From: Spirosoma sp. 48-14
GTDB lineage: Bacteria > Bacteroidota > Bacteroidia > Cytophagales > Spirosomataceae
Length of the DNA: 64,000 nucleotides
Direction: 5' to 3'
Assembly (NCBI RefSeq): GCF_001898575.1
Contig: NZ_MKUD01000006.1
Span: 104,411 to 168,410 of the forward strand
The notes beneath the pieces are model-generated. The model did no database searches and was not told the origin of the DNA. It saw only the letters and a program-made list of their open reading frames with translations. The translations under genes and the position numbers were made by a program. Positions 52,821-60,729 of this stretch are shown here, one piece after another; position 1 is the first letter of the stretch; the number at the start of each line of letters is the position of its first letter.

Positions 52821-53928
52821 ATGTTTCCTGCTTTTTTTTTTGCTGGCTATACCCAGCTACTTAGTAGGAAAAACCATACAGATCGACTCCATTGTTTCAC
52901 CAGCTATTGCCTACAATAATCGACTACAGACCGTTTCGTTTCGGCAAGTTGATTCTGCTATACTCCTAAGACCAGATCAGAATTTCTTTTATATCTATTT
53001 TCATACTCCTGATACGGTTCGTCAGGTTGAATACCAATTACAGGGGCTCGAGACGTATTTCCTAACCACAACCAATCGATATGTGTATTATACTAACGTG
53101 CCTGACGGACAATATACGTTTCTGGTTAGGGTCAAGCGAAATCCGCAAATTAATCAGCGACTTGTGATTACTGTTGAGTCTGTAGCTTGGCGAAAATGGT
53201 GGTTTAGCCCATTAGTTTTCCTGTTTATTACTACGATTATCGGTATGGTTTTTTATTTTTTCTACCTCTATCGTATCCGGCAATTTCTTCGCCTGCAACA
53301 AACCCGCGACCGGATTGCCCGCGATCTGCACGATGATATGGGTAGTTACCTTAGCAGCATTAGTATCCTGAGCCGGAGTGCCCAGCGTTCGGTAACCAAA
53401 GACCCGGCTAAAGCACAGGCGACGCTGGATCGAATCGGGCAGACGGCCCGGCAGGTGATGGACTCAATGGGCGACATCGTCTGGAGTATTAATCCCGATC
53501 ATGATTCCATGACGCAGGTGATTGCCCGGATGACTGATGTCGCGTCGGCCCTTTTTTCGACGGATAATGATCATTCTGACCAGGTTTCCTGGCAGGTGGA
53601 TGTAGCGGACGAGGTGCGACAGATACGCTTATTGGCAGAGAATCGACGGGATTTCTTTTTGATTTACAAGGAAGCCATTACGAACGCTGCCAAGTATGCC
53701 CAGGCGAGCCGGGTTAGTGTCCGGTTGCGTTGTGAAGGAAGTTTCCTATGCCTGGAGGTGGCCGATAATGGGCGGGGGTTCGATCCACAAAATCCCGAGC
53801 GTCTGAATCCGTCGGGCGGCAATGGATTGCGGAACATGCAAAATCGGGCTGCTCTGTTGAATGGTACCCTCGTTATAAGGTCCGAACCTGGGCAGGGCAC
53901 AACGCTTACCATACGTTTTCCGGTGTAA
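52807..53928 (+). CDS. NarL-type sensor histidine kinase (HisKA_3)
   Basis: A 373-residue kinase starting at ATG 52807, with a signal peptide (MLKNKCFLLFFLLAIPSYLVG), a small extracytoplasmic beta domain of about 100 residues, one membrane helix near 135-160 and a cytoplasmic kinase. The H-box RDRIARDLHDDMG has phospho-acceptor His175. The HATPase shows ITNAAKYAQASRVSV near 290 and DNGRGFDPQ near 320, then GNGLRNMQNRAALL. The start at 52807 removes the longer alternative at 52789. Together with the response regulator gene at 54068 it forms a likely cognate pair, though separated by 139 bases with a dyad. Confidence 0.9.
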   Translation: MLKNKCFLLFFLLAIPSYLVGKTIQIDSIVSPAIAYNNRLQTVSFRQVDSAILLRPDQNFFYIYFHTPDTVRQVEYQLQGLETYFLTTTNRYVYYTNVPDGQYTFLVRVKRNPQINQRLVITVESVAWRKWWFSPLVFLFITTIIGMVFYFFYLYRIRQFLRLQQTRDRIARDLHDDMGSYLSSISILSRSAQRSVTKDPAKAQATLDRIGQTARQVMDSMGDIVWSINPDHDSMTQVIARMTDVASALFSTDNDHSDQVSWQVDVADEVRQIRLLAENRRDFFLIYKEAITNAAKYAQASRVSVRLRCEGSFLCLEVADNGRGFDPQNPERLNPSGGNGLRNMQNRAALLNGTLVIRSEPGQGTTLTIRFPV

Positions 53929-53955
53929 GGGTTTTACACTAGTTACCCTCCTGGC

Positions 53956-53977
53956 GTATCCCCCAAATATGGGATAC
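53956..53977 (+). promoter_or_regulatory. Operator-like dyad, site A (GTATCCC-N8-GGGATAC)
   Basis: A perfect 7-base dyad with an 8-base centre, about 91 bases before the response regulator start. The GGG begins 28 bases before TATCTTTA (53999-54006), a one-mismatch TAnnTTTG box. Its half-sites match those at 57115 and 51202. Confidence 0.6.
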
Positions 53978-53998
53978 CTTTTAGGGCTAGATTGACTG

Positions 53999-54006
53999 TA
54001 TCTTTA
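53999..54006 (+). promoter_or_regulatory. -7 box TATCTTTA for the response regulator gene
   Basis: TATCTTTA is TAnnTTTG with the last base changed. Together with site A it has the same 28-base offset as the other two promoters, which supports its use. Confidence 0.45.
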
Positions 54007-54067
54007 CCTGACTGTAGAGGATGGGAGAGCTCGGCTATGCGTTCTTTCGTTCATTCACTTTTTTCTT

Positions 54068-54691
54068 ATGCCGATTCGTGTCCTGATTTATGAAGACAAT
54101 GCTCCGCTGCGTGACGCATTAAGTACGCTGGTTGATGATGCCGACGAGTGTGTGCTGGTGGGTGCATTTGGCGATTGTGTGCGGGCGAATGATCAGGTAT
54201 ATCAATACCAGCCCGATGTTGTTCTGATGGACATCGACATGCCTGGCCGGGATGGGATTCAGGCCGTTATGAGCATCCATCGGGAGTTTCCGACTGTGGA
54301 GGTACTAATGCTGACGGTATTTGACGACGATGACCGCGTATTCCGAGCCTTGTGTGCAGGAGCTTCAGGTTATTTACTCAAGAGCACAACACCCGACCAG
54401 ATCACCGACGCTATTCAGTCGGTTTATGCGGGTGGAGCTCCTATGTCGCCCAGCATTGCCCGGAAAGTAATTCAGACATTTCCAGCGCGGGCTGGTCAGA
54501 GTGCCAACCTCGATCAATTGACCGCCCGCGAAAGTCAAGTGCTCCATTATCTGGCCCAGGGGCTGAGCTACAAACTCGTCGCGGCTGAGTTGGGCGTTGG
54601 TATTGAAACCGTCAGAACTCATATCAAGCGCATTTACGAAAAGCTGCACGTGCATTCAGTAGTCGAAGCGATTGCCAAATATCGGCCCTAA
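54068..54691 (+). CDS. NarL/LuxR-type response regulator
   Basis: A 207-residue transcription regulator. The receiver domain holds the phospho-acceptor Asp55 (VVLMDIDMPGRDG) and acidic EDN near the N-terminus, with LTVFDDDDRVFRALCAGAS and the conserved Lys in LLKSTTP later. The C-terminal LuxR-type helix-turn-helix (about 145-205) reads LTARESQVLHYLAQGLSYKL and GIETVRTHIKRIYEKLHVHS. Partner kinase is probably the one at 52807. A dyad in its own promoter suggests autoregulation, and the same dyad is found at two other promoters in this window. Confidence 0.95.
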   Translation: MPIRVLIYEDNAPLRDALSTLVDDADECVLVGAFGDCVRANDQVYQYQPDVVLMDIDMPGRDGIQAVMSIHREFPTVEVLMLTVFDDDDRVFRALCAGASGYLLKSTTPDQITDAIQSVYAGGAPMSPSIARKVIQTFPARAGQSANLDQLTARESQVLHYLAQGLSYKLVAAELGVGIETVRTHIKRIYEKLHVHSVVEAIAKYRP

Positions 54692-54703
54692 CAGCTAGAA
54701 CCA

Positions 54704-54973
54704 TCAAAAGAAATCACTAATGGCGTCTTTGATTTTGTTGGTCGATACAATAAACGGCTTTTTAGTTATCGTAACCGAAATAGGCGTTTTAGGGCCAGTC
54801 GGAGTACCCATTATTTCATAAGTACCTTCCACAGCGCCAATCGCTGTTTTAATGTGGAATGTGCCTTTCGATTCGTTACCGTCGAATGTACCTCCTTTTT
54901 CTTTTATGGCTGTACCAGCCTTGCTGGTAAACTGGTTGGGCGTTCCTGGAAAATCAATCTGAAATGTGCTCAT
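54704..54973 (-). CDS. Small hypothetical protein
   Basis: An 89-residue soluble protein, mostly strands, Gly/Thr/Lys-rich (FPGTPNQFTSKAGTAIKEKG, GTFHIKTAIGAVEGTYEI). It resembles small polyhydroxyalkanoate-granule-region or lipid-binding-like proteins only in general character; the family is not established. No signal peptide. It is convergent with the response regulator, with 12 bases between the stops, and its start is 34 bases from the stop of the sensor kinase at 55008 on the same strand. Confidence 0.6.
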   Translation of the reverse strand: MSTFQIDFPGTPNQFTSKAGTAIKEKGGTFDGNESKGTFHIKTAIGAVEGTYEIMGTPTGPKTPISVTITKKPFIVSTNKIKDAISDFF

Positions 54974-55007
54974 AGGGTTTCGGTCTGTACTGCCTAACTA
55001 TCTAGTC

Positions 55008-56894
55008 TTAAGACGAAATTGTTTTGAAAGGTAATCGGTGTAGCGGACTTTCTGTTTCCAGGGGGCAGTGTAGCGTAATGGTAGTGCCTTGCCCGCGTGT
55101 TGACTCGATTCGTAAATCGGCATTCAGATTCTCGGCTCGTTGCCAAAGATTTCGTAAGCCTGATCCTGGGCTATTCGTTGTCCTGTCAAAACCCAGTCCA
55201 TTGTCTGAAATAATTAACTGCAGGAGGTTGGGGCTAATCTGGAGAGATATACTCACCTGTGTTGCTTTGGCATGTCGGATGATGTTGGTGAGGCATTCCC
55301 GGCTAATGAGGCATATCTCCCGCTTCTGTTTCTCCGTTAGGCAGATCGAGGTGTTGCTGTTGCCCAGATCAAGATGAAGGTTGACGGAGGTTTCGTTGAA
55401 AAGTGAATATGCAATGTCCTGAATCCGCAGTCCAATGGGGGCCAGTGAATCACTGGTTGAATTCAAGCTCCAGACAATTTCCCGCATTGAATCCATCACC
55501 TGCCGGGAGGTCTGGCCAATGGCTGACAGTCTTTGCCGAACCCGTGGGTCCAAAACGAGCCTGGCCGTTGTTTGACTCAGAATGCTGATGGCGCTTAGTT
55601 GTGAACCCATTTCATCGTGGAGGTCACGGGCAATCTCGTCGCGCAGGTTGTTGAGCCGGGTCTGTTTACGCTCATTTTCCTGAAGTTGTTCAATCCATAA
55701 TTGCTGCATTTGTAGTTTTTCCTGACGAATTAGCTCATGCCTTTGGGCGATGCCTAGTGCAAACGTTACCATTTCCAGTATATACCCTGTTATAAAAATG
55801 GCTACTTCAGCATCGTACAGGGTTGATGAACCCCAGAAAACAGAACGATTGATAATCGAAGCAATGCCACTCAGTAAGAAGAACAGAATGCCCCAAAATA
55901 AAAACTTGGTAACGGTATCATAAAGACGACCGATTGTGTAAAGGGTATATAACCCGAACAGAACCAATCCAATGTCGGTGATTCGGTGAACCTGTTGCCA
56001 AACCGGAACGGTAAACTTGTCAACTACTACCAGTATATCGCCAAGACCCAGCAAGATGAAGATACCAATCGATATCCGATGAACGGCATTGGCGTAGGGC
56101 GCTCGGGTCGATAGCTGAATATATTCGCACAGAAACAATCCGTAAGCCGCCAGTGACCAGTATAGAAAGCTCAGGGAGTGACGGCTCACAAAACCAATCG
56201 GCCGAAGCAAGGGCCAATGGTCTATAAAATGCATGTAATCGTCGGCCATCATGCTCCGTAGCAGTACCAGAAGAACATACAGGGCGTAATAGGAAAGTAC
56301 CCGATCGCCCAGAATAACGTACTGCATGATCGTGTATAAAAACATAATCAGCAGGCTGCCAATAAAAATCATTCCCAGATAACGAGTCTGTAAATGCTTG
56401 GTAAGCTGATGGTTCTGAAAATGCTGATAGCCTTCCCGGCTGAACAGGAGTGGGTAGAAAAGGCTATTGGCGTTATTGATGTCCAAGGTTCGATTCAGGT
56501 AAACGACCCGTATCTGAATGGTTTGCTTCGGAGGAATCCGAAACAGAAACCCGTTTCGGTGAAGCAGGCCAAACTCTGGATATTGGTCAAACTGAAGGGC
56601 AGGAGCTGGATAGAGCCAACCCGACTGCCCCAACAAGGTCAATTTTCCCCGATCCATCTTATAGATAATCAGTTGGTCTATTTCCTGAAACAGAATGACT
56701 TCCACTGAGTTTGTCTGGGGATTGCGAATCGAATACGTTGCCCGGATGGGTTTATTTTTTGCCGGGCTAAAGGCGGGTAATTCGGCACGGCCATTCGAGA
56801 ATGGATAGGTATAGATTTGAGCTTGAGCCCCGATGGTGCTTAACAGAAAAATTAACAGGTAAAACCGTTCCTTGTAGTATGTGGATAAGTGCAT
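55008..56894 (-). CDS. 7TMR-DISM sensor histidine kinase
   Basis: A 628-residue kinase. A signal peptide (cleavage near IGAQAQ) is followed by a beta-rich 7TMR-DISM extracellular domain (about 26-170), then seven membrane helices (about 175-385, for example IGSLLIMFLYTIMQYVILG). A coiled coil follows (about 388-415), then the HisKA_3 H-box RDEIARDLHDEMG with His426, and HATPase with LTNIIRHAKATQ and DNGLGFDR. A final GSGLRNLWQRAENL is typical. The extracellular domain is thought to bind sugars. Like the kinase at 52807 it belongs to the NarL type; it may talk to the same response regulator (inference). Its upstream gap holds operator site B. Confidence 0.9.
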   Translation of the reverse strand: MHLSTYYKERFYLLIFLLSTIGAQAQIYTYPFSNGRAELPAFSPAKNKPIRATYSIRNPQTNSVEVILFQEIDQLIIYKMDRGKLTLLGQSGWLYPAPALQFDQYPEFGLLHRNGFLFRIPPKQTIQIRVVYLNRTLDINNANSLFYPLLFSREGYQHFQNHQLTKHLQTRYLGMIFIGSLLIMFLYTIMQYVILGDRVLSYYALYVLLVLLRSMMADDYMHFIDHWPLLRPIGFVSRHSLSFLYWSLAAYGLFLCEYIQLSTRAPYANAVHRISIGIFILLGLGDILVVVDKFTVPVWQQVHRITDIGLVLFGLYTLYTIGRLYDTVTKFLFWGILFFLLSGIASIINRSVFWGSSTLYDAEVAIFITGYILEMVTFALGIAQRHELIRQEKLQMQQLWIEQLQENERKQTRLNNLRDEIARDLHDEMGSQLSAISILSQTTARLVLDPRVRQRLSAIGQTSRQVMDSMREIVWSLNSTSDSLAPIGLRIQDIAYSLFNETSVNLHLDLGNSNTSICLTEKQKREICLISRECLTNIIRHAKATQVSISLQISPNLLQLIISDNGLGFDRTTNSPGSGLRNLWQRAENLNADLRIESTRGQGTTITLHCPLETESPLHRLPFKTISS

Positions 56895-57114
56895 TTAAAA
56901 AGAAGTTTGCCGGAGGCAATCTAACCAGCAACGCAAGTCGGTCATTGTAAATTTGCGACATTGATAAAGGGCTGTCATGGCTTCGATACCAATACACCTT
57001 GTGTTTACCAGTTAGGTGTGGCCTTGCAGGCTGTCCAGTAAGGGGCAAATCAGATGCAACGACAGGCTTCTTATGGTGACTGATAGACGCTAGGATCACG
57101 TTACCAGATGGACT

Positions 57115-57134
57115 TATCCCCCTTTTATGGGATT
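57115..57134 (+). promoter_or_regulatory. Operator-like dyad, site B (TATCCC-N8-GGGATT)
   Basis: TATCCCCC and TATGGGAT are shared with site A, with the same 8-base centre. The GGG begins 27 bases before TAGTTTTG (57156-57163), a perfect TAnnTTTG box, and the lipoprotein ATG is at 57196. The rest of the 301-base gap from 56895 shows no gene. Confidence 0.6.
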
Positions 57135-57155
57135 TACGGGCGCATGGAGCCGAAG

Positions 57156-57163
57156 TAGTTTTG
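57156..57163 (+). promoter_or_regulatory. -7 box TAGTTTTG for the LGFP lipoprotein gene
   Basis: An exact TAnnTTTG match 33 bases before the ATG at 57196. It supports that start over an upstream one at 57127, which would place the promoter inside the reading frame. Confidence 0.6.
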
Positions 57164-57195
57164 TCATAAACAAACAGGCTTTTGCTCAATCCACC

Positions 57196-58047
57196 ATGAA
57201 TCAGTTCCGATTTTTCAAACCCCTCATCTGGATCGCCCTCCTTAGCATTGGGGTATCCTGCAAGAAAAGAGACAGCTCTGTCGATACAGGCCTTTCCACT
57301 TTGTTTTCCGACAAGTACAAGGCTTTAGGTTGGGATACCCAGAATATAACCAAAGTTGGTGAGCCTCAGAAAACAAAGGGCGGAAACGGCTATGTACAGT
57401 ACTACAGCTACAACGGAAAAACGCTAGCCATTTATCATTCTAATGCCGGCACGTTTGGCATGGCCGCCCCCGATCTGGTCAGTAAATATGATGCCTTAGG
57501 CCAGGAAACGTTCAAAAATAGTGCGTTGGGCTATCCTACTTCCGATATGAAAGTTTGTGGAAGTGGCTGCGTTTACGCTGAATTTGAAAGGGGAGTCATT
57601 CTCAAATCAACGGCTGTAAGTGAAGCCGTAACCGTGTACGGAGAGATTTATAAAAAATACACTTCACTGAACAGATGGGATGGCGTTTTAGGCTATCCAA
57701 CAACGGATGAACTGGATTTGACCAGCAAACGGGGACGTTACAACGTCTTTAAGGGTGGGCAGATTTATTGGGGTTCAACTACAGGAGCACAGGCATTTTG
57801 GGGGAAGACTCAAACATTATATGGTTCAACTGGCTACGATACTGGTTGGCTAGGATTACCTGTTACTAGTACCGTAAACAATTATTCTGGCTTGAGCTTA
57901 CAACGGACAGGCTTTGAAAAAGGAAGTATTATCATTGATAATAATGGAAATGGCTGTGGCTCATATAATAATGTTCAAGGAGATCAAGTATTCTCAAATC
58001 AATCTATATGGGAATGGCAAAAAAACCAAAAGTACCCATGCTATTAA
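57196..58047 (+). CDS. Lipoprotein with LGFP-like repeats
   Basis: A 283-residue protein starting at ATG 57196. The signal peptide ends in the lipobox GVSC followed by KKRD. The body repeats units of the LGFP type (LGYPTSDMKVCGSGCVYAEFE, GVLGYPTTDELDL, WLGLPVTSTVNN), each about 50 residues with a loop of Gly and aromatics (FERGVILKS, FKGGQIYWG, FEKGSIIID). Such repeats are known from cell-wall proteins where they may bind peptidoglycan or sugars. Two Cys in the first repeat may form a disulfide. It is under the promoter with site B and opposite the 7TMR-DISM kinase. Confidence 0.75.
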   Translation: MNQFRFFKPLIWIALLSIGVSCKKRDSSVDTGLSTLFSDKYKALGWDTQNITKVGEPQKTKGGNGYVQYYSYNGKTLAIYHSNAGTFGMAAPDLVSKYDALGQETFKNSALGYPTSDMKVCGSGCVYAEFERGVILKSTAVSEAVTVYGEIYKKYTSLNRWDGVLGYPTTDELDLTSKRGRYNVFKGGQIYWGSTTGAQAFWGKTQTLYGSTGYDTGWLGLPVTSTVNNYSGLSLQRTGFEKGSIIIDNNGNGCGSYNNVQGDQVFSNQSIWEWQKNQKYPCY

Positions 58048-58085
58048 AGAACCCGTTCAACCTATAAATCCCACCTGCCAAACCC

Positions 58086-58172
58086 ATGAAAACCCTCTTA
58101 CTCCTCTCCATACTATTCATAGGCCAGCTCATTTTGGCTCCGGTAGCCATACGAACAACTGTAATCGGATAA
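58086..58172 (+). CDS. Possible 28-residue hydrophobic peptide
   Basis: An ATG-start frame of 28 codons, MKTLLLLSILFIGQLILAPV..., is a single hydrophobic helix resembling a signal peptide. It lies in the 195-base gap between two lipoprotein genes. It could be a tiny membrane peptide or the decayed start of a lost lipoprotein gene. No ribosome-binding site or other support. Confidence 0.25.
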   Translation: MKTLLLLSILFIGQLILAPVAIRTTVIG

Positions 58173-58242
58173 GCGGCAATAGCTCCTGTTACCGTCGCTA
58201 ACTCAAACACCTTCTCAGAAGTATTGCAAATTCTTATTCATC

Positions 58243-58755
58243 ATGAAAACAAGTTTATTCTCTATCTGTATTGGACTTCTTGTGTGTATACTGGCAATAG
58301 CCTGTAAGAAAGAGTCTGACGTAACGCCTGATCTTGTTGGCAAATGGCAGCAACAAGCCTATCAATATCGCATTGTGTATGAGGTTAATGGGAGCCAGTA
58401 TGACAAAACGGGTACCCGCAAACTCAGTTCTGGGAATACAATCGAGTTTAAAAGTGATGGTACGACCAGTGGCCTATCACCTGCCTATACCTATACACTC
58501 GTCGGCGATCAGCTCACGCTACGCTATGGAGCCTCTACTGAAACTGCCAAAGTGACGATTACGGGCGACCAGTTGACTGCAATCGGTAACAATCTCATTG
58601 CCGGACTATCGGAAGCCGACAAACTCAAGGAAGCAAAAAGCTGGGCCGTTGAAGTGAACGGAACCAGCGGGGGCGATGGGGAATATACCAATATCAGCAA
58701 AGCCACCAAAGCATCCGAAGTATACCCGATTTCGGTGTATAAACGGGTCAAATAG
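58243..58755 (+). CDS. Lipocalin-like lipoprotein
   Basis: A 170-residue protein with SPII signal peptide and lipobox AIAC followed by KKES. The mature part starts DLVGKWQQQAYQYRIVYEV and has regular antiparallel strands (NTIEFKSDGTTSGLSPAYTY, TLVGDQLTLRYG), as in the lipocalin-like domain (DUF4488/lipocalin_5 type) of many Bacteroidota lipoproteins. The substrate is unknown. It may be part of the same transcription unit as the LGFP lipoprotein, but a 195-base gap separates them. Confidence 0.7.
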   Translation: MKTSLFSICIGLLVCILAIACKKESDVTPDLVGKWQQQAYQYRIVYEVNGSQYDKTGTRKLSSGNTIEFKSDGTTSGLSPAYTYTLVGDQLTLRYGASTETAKVTITGDQLTAIGNNLIAGLSEADKLKEAKSWAVEVNGTSGGDGEYTNISKATKASEVYPISVYKRVK

Positions 58756-58858
58756 ACGAGATAAACCTTTGTCGAGCAGATTCAAGCGCCGAGAATTTTA
58801 AATAGCGCTGCGTTAACGTATGTACTATATCGTTAGGTTATTTTCTCCGCATCAATGT

Positions 58859-59374
58859 ATGAACGCTTTCGCTGTAGTTAGTAGTATACTTCTGCTGGGG
58901 CTTACTGCTAAGGCCCAGGTATTACCCCATCGGATGCGGGTAGGGCTATCCGCCGACTTGTTGGGCGCTACGCAGGGTATAGGTGCACAAGTACATGCTT
59001 CTTTCCGGTTTACCGACGATTACCGGGCTTTTGATGATCGACATCAGTATATCAACGCCGGTATTGGTATTGCCGAAGGATTCACTGGCCCTGTGGTTAG
59101 TATAATCGGGCAAACAGTGCCGCATTACCTGACGTATGGTACAGGCCGGGGCCGGGCTATGGTTGAACTTGGGTTTGCCGGGGTTTTTCGGCGAGCACCG
59201 ACCCGACTGGTATCATCAAGTGGGCAAAGTAATGGGTTTGATTATGACAAACCGGATTGGAATTATATGCCCTCATTTCTGATCGGTTATCGATACACAG
59301 CGTACAGTGGCTTTTTGTTTCGGATTCATTTGGCTACCATTCTGCCGGGCGTGTCTATCGGTTGGGTGTTTTAA
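58859..59374 (+). CDS. Exported beta-rich protein of unknown function
   Basis: A 171-residue protein started at ATG 58859 (MNAFAVVSSILLLGLTAKAQV), where the signal peptide is clear; a start at 58820 would add thirteen residues. The rest alternates aromatic and small residues (VHASFRFTDDYRAF, INAGIGIAEGFTG) and ends in SIGWVF, a Phe-ended strand as in outer membrane barrels. It is likely an outer membrane beta-barrel of eight strands or fewer. No family recognised. Confidence 0.55.
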   Translation: MNAFAVVSSILLLGLTAKAQVLPHRMRVGLSADLLGATQGIGAQVHASFRFTDDYRAFDDRHQYINAGIGIAEGFTGPVVSIIGQTVPHYLTYGTGRGRAMVELGFAGVFRRAPTRLVSSSGQSNGFDYDKPDWNYMPSFLIGYRYTAYSGFLFRIHLATILPGVSIGWVF

Positions 59375-59448
59375 CAGCTATTGCTTTGTAGGTACGACAG
59401 CTTATCGACGACCATCATTCGTTACCCAATACGACATCCATTTAGGCG

Positions 59449-59793
59449 ATGATTGATGCACCTGCCCTTATTACGTTGATTGAGTCGACTGATCCCAACG
59501 ACTCGTCGGCATTGGATACGCTTGATCTGCATGTAAGTTATTTTCTGGGGCATTCTTTACCCATGCGTTATACCCGGAGTCGCGATGTATTGAAAGGTAT
59601 CCGGCCGGAGGGTTTTCTGGTGAAGATTGAAAACTGGCCAACGCACACATCTGTACTGGGCTGTTTTGTTCACGAAACCGGACAGGTTACCACCTTTGAA
59701 TCGGGGAGTGGGCCTACGGAAGAACTAAGCGAACTGCACGTCATTATTCAGGCTATTGCTCATCTGAGAAGCCAGCCAATGGCTGATCAATAA
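59449..59793 (+). CDS. Hypothetical protein
   Basis: A 114-residue soluble acidic protein (MIDAPALITLIESTDPNDSS...), with a mixed alpha/beta pattern and the segment RYTRSRDVLKGIRPEGFLVK in the middle. No signal peptide or membrane segment. No family is recognised. It lies 75 bases after the previous gene and 13 bases before the DUF4476 gene, so it is probably co-transcribed with the latter. Confidence 0.55.
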   Translation: MIDAPALITLIESTDPNDSSALDTLDLHVSYFLGHSLPMRYTRSRDVLKGIRPEGFLVKIENWPTHTSVLGCFVHETGQVTTFESGSGPTEELSELHVIIQAIAHLRSQPMADQ

Positions 59794-59806
59794 ATCATTA
59801 TCCATC

Positions 59807-60646
59807 ATGAAGACTATTTTGGGGCTACTGTTGGTCAGTTTGTTATATGGCGTGTCTGTTCCGGCCCAGACCCTGATAGGTCGATGGGAAGCGGAGGAAG
59901 TTTCGCTCGAAATTACCACGATCCTGAAAGCCGGAATCCTGGAAGTAAAACAACCGCATTTTGGGTCAAAACCGGCCCGAAATCGGCTGGTGGCCGAGTT
60001 TTGGTCAAATGGTACGTTTCGGATGAACGGCGAGCCGGGTAAGTACCGGCAGCAGGGCAATGAAGTCTATGCCGATGTAAATGGCAAAACCGAAGTTTAT
60101 ACCGTTTATCGGACGGGCGACCAGCTTCAGCTTTGGGGGCCCAATGTCGTGGCTTCCCAGAATCAGCAGGAGCGCACAGCCACCGCCATCATGATGACCC
60201 GGCAAATGGGCATGCAGGATAAGTTTGAATTTTTGCAGCCTACCGACCGCGTCAGCAGTATCCGATTAGGTACACATTTCCGCTACGTAGGCGAAGGGCA
60301 ACCCGCTTACCAGAGCCAGGGCAATGCTTACTCAGCGCCCAACCGAGTCGACTGTGTGGTGAGCAGCGCCGATCTGGACCGCATCAAAGAGCGGGTAGAA
60401 GCGGCTGCCTTTGACACCGATAAGCCTAAAATTCTGAAAGCTGCTCTGGCCGCCAAACGCTGTTTCAGCACTGACCAGATTCTGGAATTACTGGCTCTTT
60501 TTACGTTCGATTCCGATAAACTGCCCCTTGCAAAATATGCCTACAGTTATGTAACGGACCGCGAAAATTACGATCAGATCACCGATGCGTTCGATTTCGA
60601 TACCTCGAAAGACGAGTTGCGGACATTTATCCGAAGCCGTCGCTGA
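59807..60646 (+). CDS. DUF4476 domain secreted protein
   Basis: A 279-residue exported protein. The signal peptide MKTILGLLLVSLLYGVSVPAQ is followed by an N-terminal lipocalin-like beta part (about 25-110; TLIGRWEAEEVSLEITTI...) and a C-terminal helical DUF4476 domain (about 185-275), marked by DTDKPKILKAALAAKRCFST, LALFTFDSDKLPLAKYAY and DAFDFDTSKDELRTFI. DUF4476 is common in Bacteroidota secreted proteins, function unknown. It overlaps no neighbour and is 83 bases before the next gene. Confidence 0.8.
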   Translation: MKTILGLLLVSLLYGVSVPAQTLIGRWEAEEVSLEITTILKAGILEVKQPHFGSKPARNRLVAEFWSNGTFRMNGEPGKYRQQGNEVYADVNGKTEVYTVYRTGDQLQLWGPNVVASQNQQERTATAIMMTRQMGMQDKFEFLQPTDRVSSIRLGTHFRYVGEGQPAYQSQGNAYSAPNRVDCVVSSADLDRIKERVEAAAFDTDKPKILKAALAAKRCFSTDQILELLALFTFDSDKLPLAKYAYSYVTDRENYDQITDAFDFDTSKDELRTFIRSRR

Positions 60647-60729
60647 TCAAACGGAGGACGCCAGGAGTAACAGGCGAATAAATACCATTGCCGAATTCAC
60701 GCAATCCATATCCATTTCTCCACAAAACA

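Noticed and set aside
56767..57189. A 140-residue minus-strand frame covering the gap before the 7TMR-DISM kinase
   Set aside because: It overlaps the start of the kinase gene in another frame and contains the site B promoter region; composition is not protein-like.
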